Of a DNA stretch of 64,000 bases, positions 11,440-21,784 are shown in pieces (position 1 is the first letter of the stretch; every line of letters begins with the position of its first letter). The notes below the pieces were generated by a model that had not been told where the DNA came from, made no database searches, and saw only the letters and a list, made by a program, of their open reading frames with translations. Origin of the DNA: Vombatus ursinus (Eukaryota; Chordata; Mammalia; Diprotodontia; Vombatidae); the NCBI RefSeq assembly GCF_900497805.2, contig NW_020946557.1, positions 7,843,911-7,907,910 of the forward strand. Direction: 5' to 3'. A program made the position numbers and the translations under genes.

Positions 11440-11910
11440 GTAATACTATTTGCCTGGAACAAGGCATATAGGAGAAGAAATGTGAAATAAAGTTGGCTGA
11501 TTGGAACTAGATTGTCAAGAACCTTGAATGCCTGACTCAGGAATTTAAATTTTATTTGGTGGCAATAAGAAGCACCAAAGATTTCTGGGTAAAGATATGA
11601 CAACCTCATAGTAGTGCATTAGCAACATTATGCAGGCAGCAGTGTGGAGGCTGGTCTGTAGAAAAGAGTAGACCTGAGGCAGGAAGACAAATTAGGATCT
11701 TACTGCAATTATCTAGGTGAGAGTTGAGGACCTGAACTAGGGTGGTAGTCACGGAAATGGAGAAGCGGTCTGATACAAGAGGTATTGTGGAGATAGGAAT
11801 GCCACTTGCATGAGCTGGTGATTTAGGATACCAAGGACTTCTTTACTCACTGGACAAAAAATTAAAAATCTTCTGGTTCAGGCAAAATTTTCTTGAATTA
11901 AAAATAGCCA
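11440..11910 (-). mobile_element. LINE L2, RT-region fragment
   Basis: Recognised by GCAGTGTGGAGGCTGG, GAGGCAGGAAGACAAATTAGGA, then GCAATTATCTAGGTGAGAG and CTGAACTAGGGTGGTAG. These are the antisense of the L2 reverse-transcriptase segment encoding the SRLDYCNSLLTGLP-like motif. Confidence 0.7.
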
Positions 11911-12770
11911 AAGTTTAGAAAAGCTTAGATAATAGCCCATTGTTTGCTGTAACCCAGGTAGATAGAGGTTTGAAAAGAAGCCCACAGAGGCATATTTGAA
12001 ATACCAGGACCAATATTTCAAATAAGTAATTCACTCCACAGCTGCATCTGCTGCAGAATCATGCTCATTTATATTCTAGTGTACAACGTGGGTGGTATTA
12101 CTTGAAAATAATGAAAATGTAATTCCTTAAGAAATATTTTGTGATTCAGTCTGAAAAGCACCTTCTCACTTAGCCTACTTTATTCTGGATGGGCGATTTT
12201 TATCTACAGATATGGATTACAGCTATGATCACAGATTTAAAGCTAGAATTCATTTGAGAATTCAAAAACTCTCATTGTTACACAAGAAATTTTCTTTGCG
12301 CAATTACTCCTATATGCACACTTGTTTTCCACTTGTTGGTGCTAGGATTTAAACTGGTGCTCTCTGGTTCCACATCTAGTACTCTTTTCACCATAAGGTG
12401 GGGTTGAAGGTACTGTTATTTTTGTCCATGTGGATTGTGTATGTCCACCTGGATCTGCCTAAATATGGTGTGCAGGAATAGACAAGAATAGACATCTCCT
12501 CCCTCCACCCTTCTCCAAAGGAGACTTTGAGTCCTACCAGCAACAGAAGCAGGAGTTTGGGGCCAGAGGCTGGATTCTCTGCTCTCACCAGAGAGAGGGG
12601 GTACTGTGTAAGACTATCTGCTTCCTTAAATATTATTAGTTTAGAAGATGAAATTTTTAGACTCAGGCTAAATTCCAGATTACTGCTCCTACTGGGAAAA
12701 GAAATGTTCCAAGCTATATATGAGGCTTGGCTTCCTTCCTACCAAACACCAGTTCATAGCAAATATACAT
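11911..12770. other. Intergenic, no gene seen
   Basis: An open frame at 12527-12841 (plus) runs into a microsatellite and shows no domain. Nothing else can be supported. Confidence 0.35.
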
Positions 12771-12771
12771 A

Positions 12772-12782
12772 CCTACACACAC

Positions 12783-12815
<33 letters not shown>

Positions 12816-12875
12816 ATATATACACAAACATGCATACATAATACATATCATATATACACATATCCATACCAGCCA
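12772..12875. repeat. (CA)n and (TA)n microsatellites
   Basis: A pure CA run (12775-12795) is followed by a pure TA run and mixed ACATA units. Predicted open frames here on both strands are artefacts. Confidence 0.9.
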
Positions 12876-12879
12876 ATAT

Positions 12880-13930
12880 ATATTGAAAGAGTTCTCCCTT
12901 TGTGAATGAAATAACACAACTCAACCAAGAGAAAGAAAGAGTCTCAGATCTTACCCAAGGAGAAATTCCCTGAAGTCTCTAATGTCTTGAGTTGGGAATA
13001 GAGACATAATTGAAGTTGTATATGTTGGCTTCTTTCCAGAATCTTTGTCTCCTTTCAGTGACCTGAAGAGAGACTGGTATTACTCTTGAAGATAGAAGTC
13101 AGAAAAGCCTGGCTCTCTCCTTTCTCCCACTATCACAAACTCCAACTTTACCTCTCACATAGGTGTAGGACATTGAATAATCAATCTCTACCATTGAGGA
13201 GAGATTTTTATGCAATTGGCCCTTTGAGCCAAGAGTTATATCACTATTTCATAGTGTTTGCTCATCTATCTTGAAAACTGTTTAAAGCTGTTCTACATAC
13301 TCTGTCACTCTGTGCTCCAATTTGTCTTATGGACTATGGTCCCAGTAATCTTCTAGTACGCATTTTCAGATTTCTGAGAGGTTCAGGAAAAGAAAGTCTT
13401 TATATTATTGGCATAGAAGAGGATTTAAGCAACTTGTCCAGTGTCAACATAGAGACTTGGTAGCAGAGCCAGAAACAAAACACAGATTTCCTTATTTCCT
13501 TTTAAAGATTCTTTGATTATGAGTCCAAAAAGTTGTTTGTTTAGGATAATACTCTTGATCACAGATTCATATCTAGATTCTATATTTTTATGCCAATAAT
13601 GAATAATAGGTTTACTGCAGTATGGTATGTGAAATGAAAAGACTAAGAGAGGCAAGGCAGGAGATCTGGGTTCAAGTGTTGGCTTTGGAGTTCATGCTGT
13701 ATGACTTTGTTCAAGTCATTTAACCTAAACTATAAAAAGATATAATTATATTTGTCTTGCAAAAGGGTTGAGAAAATGTATGTGAAGGCATTTTGTAAAT
13801 GATAAAAATGGTACAGAAATGTAGCTATGTGATTTGAGGACAGAGTTTTGTGGTAGCTGCCAAGTTTTATGAAGTTATGGAAACATTGGGTTTTGATTTT
13901 TGTGTCTGACATGTTACAGGAGCAGAGGTT
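12880..13930. other. Intergenic, weak MIR-like trace only
   Basis: A block near 13630-13735 (GGAGATCTGGGTTCAAGTGTTGGCTTTGG, then TTCAAGTCATTTAACC) reads as a decayed + strand MIR/MAR SINE. The rest shows nothing I can name. Confidence 0.4.
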
Positions 13931-13934
13931 GGAG

Positions 13935-14212
13935 ATGTTTGAGTTGTTTCAGTTTGAGTTGTTGAGTCATTTCATTCATATCTGACTCTTTTTGACCCCA
14001 TTTGGGGTTTTCTTGGCAAAGATATTGGAGTGGTTTGCCATTCCCTTCTCTGGATCATTTTAGAGATGAGAAACTGAGGCAAACAGGGTTAAGTGACTTG
14101 CCCAGGATCACATAGCTAGTAAGTGTCTGAGGCCAGGTTTGAACCCTTGAAGAGGAGTCTTCCTGATTCCAAACCTAGTGCTCTATAAACTATGCCACCT
14201 ATCTGCCCCTGA
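13935..14212 (-). mobile_element. RTE-tailed tRNA-derived SINE, near full length
   Basis: In antisense: an RTE tail (ATTTCATTCATATCTGACTC, GACCCCATTTGGGG, TTCTTGGCAAAGATATTGGAGTGG), then AACTGAGGCAAACAGGG. It continues with GTGACTTGCCCAGGATCACA and ends on the tRNA-like head (AGTGCTCTATAAACTATGCCACCTA). About 278 bp. Confidence 0.8.
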
Positions 14213-14224
14213 AGGTGTTAGAAC

Positions 14225-14560
14225 AGGCATAAATTACCTGCCTCCAGTCAGTTCCATAGTTTCAACCTTTATTCGGATGATTCTCCTTTCCAGATTCTAT
14301 TTCCAGTCTCAACCTCTCTTTCCAGTTCCAATCCTACATTTCAACCCACTGCCTGAAAGTCCTGCTGACCTTTGAAACTCAAAAGTACTATACCCCAAAT
14401 GGCACTGTTCATCTCTTTCTCTGATCCCTCCCTCTAACTTATTTCTGTTAGTTGCACTAAGATTCTCTCTGTCTTCTAGGCTCAAAACCAGTCATCTTTG
14501 ATTCTCTTAACTTCCTCACATCCAATCAAGTCCAATTTATTTTATATCCTGTTTGTCACA
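14225..14560 (+). mobile_element. LINE L2, RT-region fragment
   Basis: C/T-rich sequence with the L2 reading CAGTCATCTTTGATTCTCTTAACTTCCTCACATCCAATCA. This is the segment coding for the NLGVILDSSFSLTPHIQS-like part of the L2 reverse transcriptase. The frame is broken throughout. Confidence 0.6.
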
Positions 14561-14699
14561 GCTTTGTCACAGAGAGCAGGATTTGTCATAGAGGTTAAAC
14601 ACACAGAGATACGCAGACAGACAGACACACCCCACACAAGTGCACATAGAACATTGAATTACAGCAAGCTGTTGAGCTTGAACCCTTGAATAAAATAAT

Positions 14700-15000
14700 A
14701 TAGTTGGATTAGATGAGTCCTCCTTTAGCTGTACTTCCTATGATCCTATCATGATCTTTGTTTTTGGCCTCTTAATAAGTCCACTCATACTTATCTCTGA
14801 CCTTAATTCTCAATATTCCCCTTAGATCTTGTTGAATCTGGTTTTGATCCTACTTCTACCCTAAACACTATTTTCTGCCTCTAGTGATTCAGCTCCATGA
14901 ACTCAGTTGCCAACCCTGGGGTTTTTTCCCCCCTAAAACAATTCTGGCTTAGACACTTATAAGCCATGGCATTTTCCTGCACCCCTAACTGAATTAAATT
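14700..15000. other. Intergenic, nothing recognised
   Basis: C/T-rich sequence, possibly further decayed L2, not firm enough to call. Confidence 0.3.
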
Positions 15001-15123
15001 GAACAAAAATTATTAAGCTATTTACTCGGCATTAGGTATACCAGGGTTGAAAAAAAAACCCCAAACAATCTTACATTCATTCTACTGGATGGCAACAATA
15101 TGAACACAGATAAGTAAAGACAA

Positions 15124-15124
<1 letters not shown>

Positions 15125-15164
<40 letters not shown>
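15125..15164. repeat. (CA)n microsatellite
   Basis: About 20 uninterrupted CA units. Confidence 0.95.
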
Positions 15165-15165
<1 letters not shown>

Positions 15166-15504
15166 GAATACAAAAAATCATTTAAAGGCAGTAGTGTGCT
15201 GGTAAATCTTTAACAAGCAGCTCTCTGGAAAAATTATACACTTTTAAGTTTAATTTATATTAAGATTTTCTCCATTACTTTCTTAAGCCTTAGACAATTA
15301 ACAAAACAATAAATCAAACACTGATTTGTACCATTTTCCAATTTCCAAGATATAAATGCTCACACAAAAAATTTAACAATCAGATCTTCTGAATGTATTT
15401 GAGTTAGCTCCAGAACACTCGTGTTTGATGGTGTTGGAGAGGGAATTACTAACAACTGAAGGAAATTCCTCTTACAAGGAGTGGCACTTCAGACAAGTGT
15501 TGAA

Positions 15505-15650
15505 GGAGGAGAGAGGGAGGGAAGAAGGGAGGGAAAGAGAGAGGGGGAGGGAAGAAGGGAGGGAAAGAGAGAGAGGGAGGAGAGGGAAAGAAAGAGAGAG
15601 AGAGATTAAGAGAAAGAGAGAGAAAGAAAGAAGAAAGAAATAAAGGTAAA
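15505..15650. repeat. Polypurine (GGGA/GAAA/GA)n tract
   Basis: About 145 bp have almost no pyrimidine on the + strand, including two tandem copies of a ~33-bp GGGAGGGAAGAAGGGAGGGA-type unit. Such mirror-like purine tracts can form triplex DNA. Confidence 0.9.
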
Positions 15651-16309
15651 TTTCAGGAGGAGGGAACAGGTACAAACAAGGGAGATGTAATATGCTGGGT
15701 TTAAAAAACAGTAAGTATACCAGTTTGGTTGGAAAGCAGAATGAGTGAGGGTAAGTAATGTGTAATCAGCCTGGAAAGGGAGAATGAAGTCAGATTATGA
15801 AGGGTTTTAAATGCCAAACAGAAGAATTTATATGTGGAAAAGTAAAGCTTACTCCACTTGTGACAGGGCTTATGTGTGATAGCAATGCTGGTCCCAGACA
15901 TGATATTAATATAGATATGTTATAATTTTCTGTTGGACTCTATGTAGAGAAGTGAATCTGCCCTTGACTCCAAATGTAGATATGTCCTAAGCAGTTTTTA
16001 GGATGCTGTTGGGAAGATGAGAGGCATGCTGGATCTCCAAAGTTCATGAGGCTCTCCTCTGGTCAGTGTGGGAGAAGACTCCAAGGTTTTGAGCCTGGAA
16101 AACAGAAAGAATCATAGTGCCACTAACAGAAATAGAAAAGTTAGAGGGAGGGATCAGAGGACCACTCAAGAGAAAAAAGATGAACAGTACCATTTGGAAT
16201 ATGGCTCAAGGGGTCTGCTTCTTCTCTAAAGTGATTCCTTTTTAGCAGGTTATCTCTCCTCTTGTCTTGCTTGAATTTTCTGGGTGCTGAACTAGCTGTC
16301 TGGGCTGCT

Positions 16310-16450
16310 AGGTAGCACACTTGATAGGGTGCTGGGTCTGGAGTCAGGAAGACTCATCTTTGTGAGTTCAAATTTGGCCTCAGATACCTACTAGCTGTGT
16401 GACCCTAGGCAAGTCACTTAACCCTATTACCTAGCCCCCCCCCCCAAAAA
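16310..16450 (+). mobile_element. Short tRNA-derived marsupial SINE
   Basis: Reads GGGCTGCTAGGTAGCACACTTGATAGGGTGCTGG, then GAGTTCAAATTTGGCCTCAGA, then AGCTGTGTGACCCTAGGCAAGTCACTTAACCC. It ends in a C-run and A-rich tail with no CORE region. It is inserted in the L2 field. Confidence 0.8.
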
Positions 16451-16711
16451 ATAGCAGAGAGCCACGGAAGTTTCTTGAGCAGGGGAATTGCACGGTCAGA
16501 CCTACACTTTGGGAACATCAATTTGGCAGCTATGTGGAAGATGGATAGAAGAGTAAAAGTGGATGCAGGGAGACCAATTAGGAAGTTACTACAATAGTCC
16601 AGGCAAGCAAGAGGTTATATATACTTAAATTAGAATGGTTATAGTAGAAGTAGAGGAAAAGGAATGTTGGGGACAGATAGAGATGTGGCTTTACTACAGA
16701 ACTCAACTGGT

Positions 16712-17830
16712 GATCATTGTTGTTGTTCAGTCATTCAGTTGTGTCTGAATCTTCCTGACCCCATCATGCCAGGCTCGTCTGAGCTCCACTATCTGCTGAA
16801 GTCCTTCCAAGCTCATGTTTGTTCCTTCCATGACACTATCTATCCATCTCATGCTCTGCCATCCCCTTCTCCTTTTGCCTTCAATCTTTCCCAACATGAG
16901 TCTTTTCTAATGTATCCTGTCTTCTCATCATGTGGCCAAAGTATTTAAGCTTCAGCTTCAGTATTTGTCCTTCCAATGAATAGTCTGAGTTAATTTCTTT
17001 AAATATTGACTGATATGACTGAATTCTCAAAAGTCTTTACCAGCACCACAATTTGAAAGCATTGATTCTGAGGCGCTCAGCTTTCCTTAGTCCAGCTCTC
17101 ACAGCCATACATGACCACTGGAAAAAACACAACTTTGACTATATAGACTTTTGTCAGCAAGGTGATGTCTCTACTTTTTAGTATGCTGTCAAGATTTGCC
17201 AAAGCTTTCCTTCCAAGGAGCATCTTAATTTCATGACTGCTGTCACCATCTGAAGTGATTTTGAGCCCCTGAGTGTAAAATCTGACACTACTTCGATTTC
17301 TTCTCCCTCTATTTGCCAGGAAGCATGGGACCAGATACCAGGACTTTAAGGTTTTTATTTATTTATTTATTTTTGTTAAGCTTCAAGCAAATGTTTAAAC
17401 TCACTTCTTTCAGCCTCATCAACAAGCTTCTTAATTATTCTTTACTTTCTGCCAGCAGAGTGGTATCATCTGCATATCTGCGATTGTTGCTCTTCCTCCC
17501 AGCAACCTTAATTTTGGCTTTTGATTTTTCCAGTCTGGCATCTTGCATGATGTGTTCTGCATGTAAGTTAAATAAATAAGGTGACAATATACAGCTTTGT
17601 CATGTTCCTTTCCCAATCCTGAACCAATCAGATTTTCCATGTTTGGTTCTGTTTCTTCTTGACCCACATACAGGTTCCTCAGTAGACAAGTAAGATGATC
17701 TGATCTTCCTATCTTTTTTGAGGACTTGCCACAGATGTAATTCATGACATAATCCATATTCCTTTACCCAACTGGTGGAAACAGTATGTCTTCTCAGAAG
17801 CTTTTGCATCATCTTTTACTTGTGGACAAG
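16712..17830 (-). mobile_element. BovB-like RTE LINE, 5'-truncated
   Basis: The left end TTGTTGTTCAGTCATTCAGTTGTG is the RTE 3' terminus in antisense. Reading leftward on the minus strand, the RT domain runs from ~17812 with a QNTSCKMPDWKNQKPK-like block, then an ADDT-like catalytic relic near 17470. The C-terminal VVMYGCESWT motif lies near 17090. This order and these motifs match the BovB clade. Frames 17431-17757 and 17600-17812 are remnants. About 1.1 kb of the ~3.2-kb element remains, with several frame breaks, so it is inactive. Confidence 0.85.
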
Positions 17831-18300
17831 GCAACAATCTTGCAGCATGTGGCCCTTTCACAACCTAAGATAGGGATTTCATTTCTATTTTTGATCCAAA
17901 GGTTTGTACAATCACATATTAGAAAATGTAATTAGAATTGACTGTTAGAAAAATAATCATTCTGATCTTCAACGACCTTTGCTCGTCTCCCTAACCCTTT
18001 TCTTCTTTGTCAATCTCAGATCACGTTCGATTATGCAAGAGCTTTAAAAACGAGTTGCTCCTTAAATGAAGGGGACACTTGGTGCTAAGAATTGTGCCCA
18101 GAAAAACTATCTCACAGTCATAGCCTGTGTCCCTTAACCTAGCCAAGTATCTTACAGTGTATGGTACTGGCTCCCATAACTGTTACAGGAATAATTTAAA
18201 CTGAGTATGGCACACATTCATTTGTGGAGAGAAACAGACCTATGAGAGACCTCTTCCACTCTGCATCTATTTAGTGCTTTAGACTTTGTAAAATGATCTA
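17831..18300. other. Upstream flank of NUS1, no repeat recognised
   Basis: Repeat-free as far as I can see and without an open frame of note. As proximal upstream sequence it may hold NUS1 control elements, but no motif is specific enough to name. Confidence 0.35.
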
Positions 18301-18425
18301 CATACATCATCTCATCTAATGAATCACAACGACCTTCTGACACATCATCACACCCACTTTACAGATTAGGAACATGAGACTCAGAGGTTAAAGGGAAATA
18401 ACCAGGGTCATACAAAATCCTATCA
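18300..18425 (-). mobile_element. MIR fragment
   Basis: Antisense MIR pattern: CATCATCTCATCTAATGAATC, then CCCACTTTACAGATTAGGAACATGAGACTCAGAGG, then AATAACCAGGGTCATACA. Confidence 0.65.
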
Positions 18426-18820
18426 CCCTAAGGGGCTGCCAACCAACGTTCAGATTGGCATCTAACTACAACCCTCTAGTCCACCTTCAAATATTTTTGG
18501 AATGTCAGGGTGGGGCCGGCTCGAGGGAATAAATAGTTCTTGAGTTACATAACAGAACAAAATGCAAGTGGGCTTGTTTTAACCGGTACATTTAAAACGG
18601 GGGCCAAAGAAGGGGGGTACATTTCCCAGGCTCTTCCTCCCTCCTCAGAGCGGATGAATAATTTGCGTGCTCCTCGCCCTCCACACGTCCAGGGGGCGCT
18701 GTTCTCTCTCCCAGCTGGGACAGTGCTCGTCAGCTAGTGCGTGCCCGCCCTCTCGCCGCCTCGAGCTCTTGCCACATCCTCCGCCCTCCGACCCAGAAGT
18801 CGCGTCAGAGCTCGACCTGG

Positions 18821-18859
18821 ACCAATCAGCGCCTTCCATGTATTGGTAGAGGCGGGGCG
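18821..18859 (+). promoter_or_regulatory. Inverted CCAAT pair and GC box
   Basis: ACCAATCAGC (18821-18830) is an NF-Y-type CCAAT box. ATTGGT (18842-18847) is a second, inverted CCAAT about 13 bp on. GGCGGGGCG (18851-18859) is an Sp1-type GC box. Spacing and order fit a core promoter just upstream of transcription. Confidence 0.6.
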
Positions 18860-18883
18860 ATAAGCAGGAGGAGGTGGAGGGGG

Positions 18884-18892
18884 AAGATGGCG
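18884..18892 (+). promoter_or_regulatory. YY1-type site at probable 5' UTR start
   Basis: AAGATGGCG matches the YY1 motif that in many CpG-island genes sits just downstream of the start site. Its ATG also opens a six-codon upstream frame. Confidence 0.5.
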
Positions 18893-18986
18893 TCGGGGGC
18901 GAGGTGAGGTGTTGGCAGTAGCTAGGGGCTCGGGCGAGGGGGGGGAGGGGGGGCATCCGGAGATGGCTCGCGCCCGCGGCCGGTGA
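18887..18986 (+). promoter_or_regulatory. Two short upstream ORFs in the NUS1 leader
   Basis: ATG at 18887 opens MASGAR with a stop at 18905-18907. ATG at 18963 opens MARARGR with a stop at 18984-18986. Both end before the NUS1 start at 19098. They matter only if transcription begins upstream of them, which the sequence alone does not prove. Confidence 0.45.
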
Positions 18987-19097
18987 GGATAAGTGGCGCT
19001 CGCGCCGCAGGTGTGGCGGCCGCAGCGGCTGCGGCGAGAGCGGGAGGGGAGGAGGGCCCGGGGCAGCGGCGGCTGACGGGCCCCGAGTTTCGCGAGC

Positions 19098-19545
19098 ATG
19101 ACCGGGTTGTATGAGTTGGTGTGGCGCGTGCTGCACGCGCTGCTCTGCCTCCACCGCACGCTCGCTTCCTGGCTCCGCGTCCGCTTCGGCACCTGGAACT
19201 GGATCTGGCGGCGGTGGTGCCGCGTCGCCTCCTCCGCGGTCCTAGCGCCGCTCGGCTTTACCCTCCGCAAGACCCCGGCGGCGGGCAGGAATCACCACCA
19301 CCATCACCATCACCACCACTACTACCACCACCATGCCCACGGCCGCGGGGCGCCCGGCGCGGCCTCTGCGGCCACCCACCCCCGGCTCCGCTGGCGCTCG
19401 GACGGCAAATCGCTGGAGAAGTTGCCGGTGCACATGGGCTTGGTGGTCACAGAGGAGGAGGAGCCCAGCTTCTCGGACATTGCAAGCCTCGTGGTGTGGT
19501 GCATGGCCGTGGGCATCTCCTACATCAGTGTCTACGACCACCAAG
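19098..19545 (+). CDS. NUS1: NUS1 exon 1 (Nogo-B receptor, dehydrodolichyl diphosphate synthase subunit)
   Basis: NUS1/NgBR is the non-catalytic but essential partner of DHDDS in the ER membrane cis-prenyltransferase that makes dolichol precursors. Exon 1 gives 149 codons plus one base before a GTGAG donor at 19546. The start [20 protein letters not shown] matches the mammalian protein from memory, followed by a W/R-rich segment (residues 28-41) and [11 protein letters not shown]. Residues 66-79 form a run of nine His, two Tyr and three His, where human has a shorter Arg/His stretch. The conserved block [11 protein letters not shown] (106-116) and [27 protein letters not shown] (123-149) follow. 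Reading on past the donor gives non-conserved residues, which supports the splice site. Confidence 0.96.
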
Positions 19546-19779
19546 GTGAGGCGCGGCTGGTGGGGGTGGGGTGAGTGCGGGGCTCGGGCAGGGGGAAGCA
19601 ACCTCTGGCTTGGGGCTCAGGCACCTTCTCCCGCATCCGGCTGGGGAGGAGCGGCCACCCAGCTTCAAGCTTGGGAGTGGGCATGGCAGAGGGACTGTCA
19701 GTTTTACCCTTGGGCCTTTCTAGGCGGCTCAGCCTGGACTGGAGTCTACCTCAACTTTACTTGTAGATGAACCCCTCAT

Positions 19780-19940
19780 ATTTCCGTAGCTCTTCAAGGT
19801 TTACAGAGTGACTTCTAACCAAAGATTGTGCATAGTGGATAGTGTATGATTAAGCCCCTATTTTGCAGGTGAGGACACTGAGGCAGGCAGTGTTCGAAGT
19901 GACTGTCCACCCGTGGTCACACTGCTCATAAAGGGTAGAA
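19780..19940 (-). mobile_element. MIR-like SINE fragment
   Basis: Antisense pattern: TCTTCAAGGTTTACAGAGTGACTTCT, then CCCCTATTTTGCAGGTGAGGACACTGAGGCAGGCAG, then GTGACTGTCCACCCGTGGTCACAC. Confidence 0.6.
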
Positions 19941-20449
19941 CCACCATCGTAATCCTAGTCTCCCAACTGGAGATTCAGTCTTGTTTCTACGAAGAAGGAA
20001 ACACCATGCCTGGGTGTCTTCCAATTGTGAAATGCTGTGCACTGTCAGCAATGAATGAGAGTGAAAGCAAAAACTTGCTAGTCTTACACGGAAGGGACAG
20101 CCTCCTAAACCTCACTAGGCTCTGTCAGAGGAAAATCGCACTTGGGTACGAATTAGTGTTCTAATACAAAGAATACAAGGAAGTGTAAATCACAGTTCCT
20201 GTTCTCCTGGATATTACAGTCCTTTGGATACAAGACAGGAAAAGTTGACTGACTATACTGGATAGTGCTAGGATTTGAGCTGAGGGAGAAAACCCTGGTT
20301 TGGTTTCCTGAAGGAAGTACTTGAGGTTGGACAGGATTTGGATTGGCTGAGAGAGAGTTAATGACTGGTCAGAGCCTAATTTCTGAACAGCCCAGGAAAC
20401 TGTGAATAGATCAGTTTGAACAAAGGGTTCTTTTAGAGGGATAGTGGTA

Positions 20450-20700
20450 TTAGGCACCTAGGTGGCACAGGAACTGAAGACAGGAAGACCTGAATTCAAA
20501 TCTGGGTTTAGAAACCAGCTAGCTGTGAACCTGGGCAAGTCACTTAACCTATCTGCCTCAGTTTCCTGATCTGTAAAATGGAGATAATCATAGCACCTAT
20601 ATCCCAGGGTTGTTTTGAAGATAAAATGAGATAACATTTGTAAAGTGCATTGCAAACCTTAAAGCAACATATAAATGCTTGCTATTTATTATTGTTATCA
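20450..20700 (+). mobile_element. MAR1-type CORE-SINE, near full length
   Basis: tRNA-like head (GGCACCTAGGTGGCACAGGAAC, GACCTGAATTCAAATCTGG), then CAAGTCACTTAACC. The CORE follows (CAGTTTCCTGATCTGTAAAATGGAGATAATCATAGCACC). The L2-like tail ends ATAAATGCTTGCTATTATT-like. Confidence 0.85.
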
Positions 20701-20749
20701 CACTATTACATAAAGTTGGGCCTATGTAACAGAAATCCTTGAATGGTTG

Positions 20750-20900
20750 AACAATTGAGCCACTTGAAATCTAATCTTTAGGTAGTAGGGAGCCATAGAA
20801 ATCTTATTTAGGGGTGGGAAGCGTGACAATGAAAGATAATTTTTAGAAAGTTTAAACCAGAACTGGTGATTGCTGGATTGAGTGTAAATTATAAAGATGA
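20750..20900 (-). mobile_element. LINE L2 fragment
   Basis: Antisense L2: TAATCTTTAGGTAGTAGGGAGCCATAGAAATC followed by a GGGAAGCGTGACA-like block. Confidence 0.55.
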
Positions 20901-21009
20901 GAGGGATAGGGATAGGGACTAGATCTGTGATGTCTTGATAAAGGGAACTCCATATAAGGAGATTCCCTCAATCTGTGCAGGTTGGCATGTTATCTGCCCT
21001 TTATACTCA

Positions 21010-21130
21010 TAGTTTCCTAGAATACTGAGAGGTTACTCAGCTTGCATAGAGTCATTATATATCAAATGAAGGAGTAGAACCCAGGTCTTCCTTTCTCTGA
21101 GGTCAGTGATTTTTCCACTATGCTACGCTT
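21010..21130 (-). mobile_element. MIR-like fragment
   Basis: Antisense pattern ending in GTAGAACCCAGGTCTTCCTTTCTCTGAGGTCAGTGATTTTTCCACTATGCTACGC. Confidence 0.6.
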
Positions 21131-21399
21131 CCAGAAGAGAATACATGTTAAGGGCAGAAGGGGGATATATTCATTTGGGGCATCAGGGTAAAAGGATTGA
21201 TTTGATATAAAGCTTAACAGAAAAGGAAAAGCCCTGCACACTAATAACTGATAGAGGAGAGGGAGATTAGTGGAATAAAGCAGTCCCTGCATTGTATAAA
21301 TGGGAGAGTAGATACATGCATATATAGATGACTCTCATAGAACCAGGGAAAGGATCTTGGAGGAGGTGGCAAGGAAGGGAGCATTTTCATTATGCGTAG

Positions 21400-21760
21400 T
21401 GGTAAGTTCATACTGAACATGAAGTAAGCATAAGCAAAGGATTGGAGACATTGAATAGTTCAGATTAGCTGACCTGGAATGTGGAGAATGTGAAAGGGAA
21501 TAGCGTGAGATGAAGCTGAAAAGGTACAGTAGGATGTTGCCAAATTGGAGGGTCTTGAATTTCAGAGACAGGGTTTTGAATAGACTTGATATGATTCTGG
21601 GTTTATTGGGAAGCTGACTAGGGTAGTATGGTGGAAAATGAATTGGAGAAGGGATAGGGATAGACAAGATAGGGAAACCACTTAGAAGGCAATTGAAATA
21701 GTCCATGTGAGTTAGAAATGAACAACTTAATTAGTGTGTTGCAGTGTGAATGGAACAGTT
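21400..21760 (-). mobile_element. LINE L2 fragment
   Basis: Antisense L2 RT region: GGGTCTTGAATTTCAGAGACAGGGTTTTGAATAG, then GGGAAACCACTTAGAAGGCAATTGAAATAGTCCATGTGAG. Confidence 0.65.
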
Positions 21761-21784
21761 AGAGTAACATAAATCAGAAGTAAA

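Larger units (their letters stand above)
15000..16650 (-). mobile_element. LINE L2 fragments, interrupted
   Basis: Antisense L2 pieces lie at 15000-15125 (3' tail), 15430-15505, 15650-15900 (GAAGGGTTTTAAATGCCAAACAGAAG), 16075-16190 and 16450-16650 (GAGAGCCACGGAAGTTTCTTGAGCAGGGGAATTG, then AGACCAATTAGGAAGTTACTACAATAGTCCAGG). A CA microsatellite, a polypurine tract and a SINE interrupt them. The 16075-16190 piece appears out of L2 order, so a rearrangement or a second copy is likely. Confidence 0.65.
18480..19620 (+). promoter_or_regulatory. NUS1: NUS1 CpG-island promoter
   Basis: GC content and CpG density rise sharply from ~18600 to ~19600, unlike the AT-rich flanks. The island contains the CCAAT pair, a GC box, a YY1-type site and exon 1 of NUS1. 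There is no TATA box near the likely start region, which fits a housekeeping CpG-island promoter. The exact start site cannot be read from the sequence. The YY1-type site at 18884 suggests it lies close to 18860-18890. Confidence 0.8.

Noticed and set aside
15125-15164. Regularly repeated units as a possible CRISPR-like array
   Set aside because: Simple dinucleotide microsatellite without spacers, in a vertebrate genome.
15425-15675. Glu/Arg-rich (+) and Leu/Ser/Pro-rich (-) open frames
   Set aside because: Translations of the polypurine tract.
16310-16450. tRNA-like A and B boxes in many short repeats
   Set aside because: They are heads of tRNA-derived SINEs with diverged arms and retroposon tails, not functional tRNA genes.
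18645-19601. Long minus-strand open frames across the NUS1 promoter and exon 1 (for example 18734-19270, 178 aa)
   Set aside because: They are antisense shadows of GC-rich DNA and of the His-rich exon. Composition is Pro/Arg/Ala-rich with no recognisable domain.
19333-19770. Other-frame + strand open frames over NUS1 exon 1
   Set aside because: Frame-shifted shadows of the real coding exon. They run on through the splice donor into intron sequence.
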